Positions 50,987 to 53,819 of a stretch of 53,819 nt of DNA are shown in pieces (within the stretch, counting starts at the first letter, position 1; every line of letters begins with the position of its first letter). A program made the translations under genes and the position numbers. This stretch comes from Bdellovibrionales bacterium (GTDB lineage: Bacteria > Bdellovibrionota > FAC87 > UBA2466). The notes under the pieces were generated by a model. It searched no databases. It saw nothing but the letters and a program-made list of their open reading frames with translations, and had not been told where the DNA came from. The DNA is taken from NCBI GenBank assembly GCA_009692515.1, contig SHZA01000008.1, positions 1-53,819 on the forward strand, read 5' to 3'.

Positions 50987-51169
50987 CTAATTGATAACAG
51001 AGAGTTTGATCTTTAAGGCTTCAAGGGCGGCTAATCTGAGGTCGTGCTCGTTTACAAATCTAAAGAAATCCTTTACGTCCTGCTCCTGTAATAAAGTTTC
51101 TAATGTAGTCTTTTCCTGTTTAGATTTAAACGGCACTACATTATTTTCGAAGGTGTTTTTTTCAAACAT
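50987..51169 (-). CDS. Small hypothetical protein, 60 aa
   Basis: An ATG at 51169 is preceded by AAGGAG with a six-base gap, and a terminator hairpin follows the stop, so this short frame is very probably a real gene. The product (MFEKNTFENNVVPFKSKQEK, then a helix-rich rest with DVKDFFRFVNEHDLRLAALE) is charged, without signal peptide or known domain. Function unknown. Confidence 0.7.
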   Translation of the reverse strand: MFEKNTFENNVVPFKSKQEKTTLETLLQEQDVKDFFRFVNEHDLRLAALEALKIKLSVIN

Positions 51170-51407
51170 TCGGACTCCTTTTAAAGGTTGTTTTTTATGT
51201 CACTGAATTAACGGGATGCGGCATTATGCCGAAAAGCCCCTGGCGGTTCAATACAAAACTTATAAGTGCCTAATATTAAATATATAAAAGTTACTATAAG
51301 CTCGTTCTTGACGGTCTATAGGACCTCACATACTCTTTCACCAGTTCTTTGGTTTTTATGGGTCCTATTTTTCGATGTTTTAGTCTCTCAATAAGAAAGA
51401 TAACACT

Positions 51408-52586
51408 ATGAAATCACACCCTCTTTTTGAAAAACTTCGTATCTTCGCTCCAGGTCCCACTCCGGTTCCAGAATTGGTTTTGGCGGAAATGGCTCGCTCC
51501 CCTTTACATCATCGCACTAAAGAATTCGTTGATGTGCTAACAAGGGTCAAATCTGGACTTCAATATCTTTTTCAAACTAAGCAACCCTCCTATGTACTCT
51601 CAAGCTCAGGAACTGGAGCCATGGAAACTGTCATAGTAAATCTCTTTGCCACTGGAGATGAGGTGATTGCTATTGATGGAGGGAAATTTGGAGAACGATG
51701 GGGAAAATTGGCTAGTAAATTTGGGCTAACTGTTCACACCCTAAAAGTGGAATGGGGACAGGCTGTGTCTCCAGATGAAATCATAAAAATCCTAAAGGCC
51801 CATCCGAAAACTCGTGGGGTTTTATTTCAAGCCTCTGAAACTTCAACTGGTGTTTACCATCCCGTAAAAGAGATTGCAGATGCGATTCATAAAAATAGTG
51901 ATGCTTTGGTAATTGTGGATGCCATTACTGCCCTTGGAGTCGTAGATCTTCCCATGGACAAATGGGGATTAGATGCCGTGATCAGTGGATCGCAAAAAGC
52001 ATTAATGTTGCCCCCCGGACTTGCCTTCTTGGCTCTTTCTCAAAAAGCACAAGAGCAAAGAAAACGATCCAATATTCCTAATTTTTATTTTAATTTAGAT
52101 GCAGAGGATAAGGCCGCTCTCGGAGGAGAAACGGCCTGGACTCCCGCAGTCAGTTTAATTTGTGGTTTAGATGTCGTACTGACACAACTTCAAAAAACAG
52201 GACTTGAACCGGTCTTTAAACACCATGCTAGATTAGCCGAAACCACTCGACGTGGAGTGAAGGGACTAGGACTAGAACTCTTTGCAAAGACCTCACCTTC
52301 CGATGCTCTCACCGCGGTACATGTTCCCAAAGAAATACCTGAAGGCAAAAAAATTGTTTCCTATTTGAGAGATCACTTTGGGGTGACCATCGCCGGTGGA
52401 CAGGATCAATGGAAGGGTAAAATTTTTCGAATTGCTCACTTGGGATTTTATGATGAGTTAGACATGCTCACTATTTTAGCTGCGCTTGAAAACACTTTAA
52501 AGGCGCTAGGCGGTCACATAGAACTAGGCAAAGGAGTTGCTGCGGCCTCTCAATACTTATTAGAAGGTCGCCATCATGGAAAATAA
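51408..52586 (+). CDS. Class V aminotransferase (phosphoserine/alanine-glyoxylate type)
   Basis: A fold-type I PLP enzyme. APGPTPVPELVLAEM at the N-terminus, SSGTGAMETVIVNL, FQASETSTGVYHPV, VDAITALGVVDLP and the Schiff-base lysine in SGSQKALMLPPGL are diagnostic of the alanine-glyoxylate aminotransferase group. It overlaps serA by 11 nt, and in this arrangement such enzymes often act as the phosphoserine aminotransferase. Length 392 aa. AAGAAAG precedes the ATG weakly. Confidence 0.88.
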   Translation: MKSHPLFEKLRIFAPGPTPVPELVLAEMARSPLHHRTKEFVDVLTRVKSGLQYLFQTKQPSYVLSSSGTGAMETVIVNLFATGDEVIAIDGGKFGERWGKLASKFGLTVHTLKVEWGQAVSPDEIIKILKAHPKTRGVLFQASETSTGVYHPVKEIADAIHKNSDALVIVDAITALGVVDLPMDKWGLDAVISGSQKALMLPPGLAFLALSQKAQEQRKRSNIPNFYFNLDAEDKAALGGETAWTPAVSLICGLDVVLTQLQKTGLEPVFKHHARLAETTRRGVKGLGLELFAKTSPSDALTAVHVPKEIPEGKKIVSYLRDHFGVTIAGGQDQWKGKIFRIAHLGFYDELDMLTILAALENTLKALGGHIELGKGVAAASQYLLEGRHHGK

Positions 52587-53819
52587 AATTAGAGTTTTAA
52601 TTGCAGATGGTTTAGCTAAAGAGGGAATAGCTATATTACAGCAGAACTCTAAAATTGAGCTTCTAGCCTTTGAGGCTATTGATCGATTAGAGCTAAAGGA
52701 AAAACTATCCCAAATTGATATTTTAATTGTGAGGTCTCGCACCCAAGTAGATAAAGATCTATTAGAAACGGCAAGAAATCTCAAATTGGTTCTTCGAGCC
52801 GGTATTGGATTAGATAATGTTGATGTGCCAGCCGCCACCGATGTGGGAATCGTGGTCATGAACGCGCCCACAGGAAATATAGTCACTACAGCCGAGCACA
52901 CCCTAGCTATGATCTTTGCCGTTTCCAGACACATCCCTCAGGCCGATGCCACGCTTCGCTCCGGAAAATGGGAAAAGAAAAGGTTTCAGGGAAATGAGCT
53001 CAGAGGTAAAACATTAGCCCTCTTAGGTTTGGGAAATATTGGTAGAACCGTTGCAGAAAAGGCTCTTGGCCTTGGAATGCGAGTCATTGCGCATGATCCG
53101 TATGTGAATTCAGAGGCTGCAGCAAAACAGAAAATTCACTTAGTAGGAATGGAAGAACTTTTAGCAGCAGCCGACTATTTGAGTGTTCATGTCCCGCTGT
53201 TAAAAACGACTCACCATTTAATTAATAGAACAGTTCTTAAGAAAATGAAAAAAGGATCCTATCTCATCAATTGCGCTAGAGGCGGTATTGTAGATGAGAC
53301 CGCGCTTCTTGAGGTAATAGCGGAAAAACATTTAGCTGGAGCCGCTCTTGATGTTTTTGAAACAGAACCCATCCCAGCGAATTCTCCACTACTAAAATGC
53401 CAGGACTTGGTACTCACTCCTCATTTAGGCGCAAGTACTGAGGAGGCTCAAGTGCAGGTGAGTCTAGAGGTAGCAGATCAAATCGCACTTTATGTGGAAC
53501 AGGGGGTTTTGAAAAATGCCATCAATGTTCCCAATGTTCCTCTTGAACAATTAAATATTATTAAACCTTATGTTCAGCTTTGTGAAAAATTGGGTTCCTT
53601 TGCGACACAGGTAGGACCTCAGAATGTAAAAAAAATACGAGTTCACTTTGAAGGGGAGATCTCAGGTCACAATAAAGAACTCTTGACCCTTTCTGTGTTA
53701 AAAGGATTTTTGGCACCTATTCTTTTTACCACTGTGAATTATGTGAATGCTAGAAAACTTTTAAAGGAACGCGGCATCCGCGTCGAAGAATCTTTTGAAG
53801 AGGAATGTACCGATTACAA
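52576..53819 (+). CDS. serA: D-3-phosphoglycerate dehydrogenase, partial (C-terminus beyond window)
   Basis: SerA oxidises 3-phosphoglycerate to start serine synthesis. The frame opens with an ATG at 52576 inside the aminotransferase gene and runs to the window edge (at least 414 codons). Marks: LRAGIGLDNVDVPAA, LGLGNIGRTVAEKA (NAD site), NCARGGIVDETAL (catalytic Arg), ALDVFETEPIP (Glu) and LTPHLGAST (His). After about residue 315 the ASB-type domain begins (KNAINVPNVPLEQL), so it is a long-form enzyme; the final ACT domain should lie beyond the window. Serine made here could feed the Spt enzyme. Confidence 0.94.
   Translation, partial: MENKIRVLIADGLAKEGIAILQQNSKIELLAFEAIDRLELKEKLSQIDILIVRSRTQVDKDLLETARNLKLVLRAGIGLDNVDVPAATDVGIVVMNAPTGNIVTTAEHTLAMIFAVSRHIPQADATLRSGKWEKKRFQGNELRGKTLALLGLGNIGRTVAEKALGLGMRVIAHDPYVNSEAAAKQKIHLVGMEELLAAADYLSVHVPLLKTTHHLINRTVLKKMKKGSYLINCARGGIVDETALLEVIAEKHLAGAALDVFETEPIPANSPLLKCQDLVLTPHLGASTEEAQVQVSLEVADQIALYVEQGVLKNAINVPNVPLEQLNIIKPYVQLCEKLGSFATQVGPQNVKKIRVHFEGEISGHNKELLTLSVLKGFLAPILFTTVNYVNARKLLKERGIRVEESFEEECTDY

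Noticed and set aside
1..53819. CRISPR array, insertion sequence or prophage
   Set aside because: No regularly spaced repeats, transposase, integrase or phage structural genes were seen.

Overview
The window looks like a chromosomal segment of a Gram-negative, AT-rich bacterium. There are outer-membrane-type lipoproteins, several Sec signal peptides, a barrel-like protein and no phage or plasmid hallmark genes. A DUF177-rpmF-plsX-fabH-fabD-fabG cluster, a RapA-type SNF2 helicase, a three-gene bacterial ceramide pathway and a secreted amidoligase-like protein together suggest Bdellovibrionota or a related delta-type lineage. That placement is inference; no rRNA or other marker gene is present. 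I see no tRNA, rRNA, CRISPR array, insertion sequence or recognisable defence system.

Layout. 1-730: the start of a secreted, KE-repeat protein running off the left edge. 1-6.7 kb (+): a pterin pair (PTPS-like enzyme, folE), then a tightly packed L32/phospholipid/fatty-acid operon that lacks acpP. 6.7-10.3 kb: methyltransferase, small monooxygenase-fold protein, glycosyltransferase and a solitary YcaO-like protein. 10.4-14.6 kb (-): a D,D-carboxypeptidase after a three-gene cluster matching Spt, bCerS and CerR (ceramide synthesis), with a divergent TetR regulator and candidate operators in the shared intergenic region. 15.6-22 kb: HAD phosphatase, an unknown protein, a PilZ protein, UDP-xylose formation (ugd plus decarboxylase), a UPF0104-type membrane protein and recO. 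22-26.1 kb (-): a molybdenum oxidoreductase cluster (fdhD, DUF7009, FdhF/YdeP-type enzyme, mobA-like). 26.3-35.5 kb: secreted unknowns, DUF72, two tandem paralogous lipoproteins, a CbpA-like DnaJ, an S9 peptidase, an SH3-barrel protein, a RumA-type methyltransferase and a stand-alone CoaC-like flavoprotein. 35.6-45 kb: ArsC-like protein, unknown protein, a YbiT-type ABC-F protein with a decayed second ATP site, a decaying GT21 (ceramide-glucosyltransferase-type) pseudogene behind a PHP phosphoesterase, NCS2 permease, hydrolase, M14-type peptidase and an OlsB-like acyltransferase. 45-53.8 kb: rapA, the secreted amidoligase-like protein, a tiny gene with its own terminator, a class V aminotransferase and serA (cut by the right edge).

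Main theme: unusual membrane lipids. The Spt/bCerS/CerR trio would make ceramide from serine and acyl thioesters, the OlsB-like gene suggests an amino-acid-containing lipid, and the serA plus aminotransferase pair could supply serine. The only sphingolipid glycosyltransferase-like gene is broken by two nonsense codons and an internal deletion, so the strain may have lost a glycosylated sphingolipid recently. Other notable items are a terminator hairpin carrying the next gene's ribosome-binding site, the YcaO-like orphan, and repeated TTGA/ATGA start-stop junctions.
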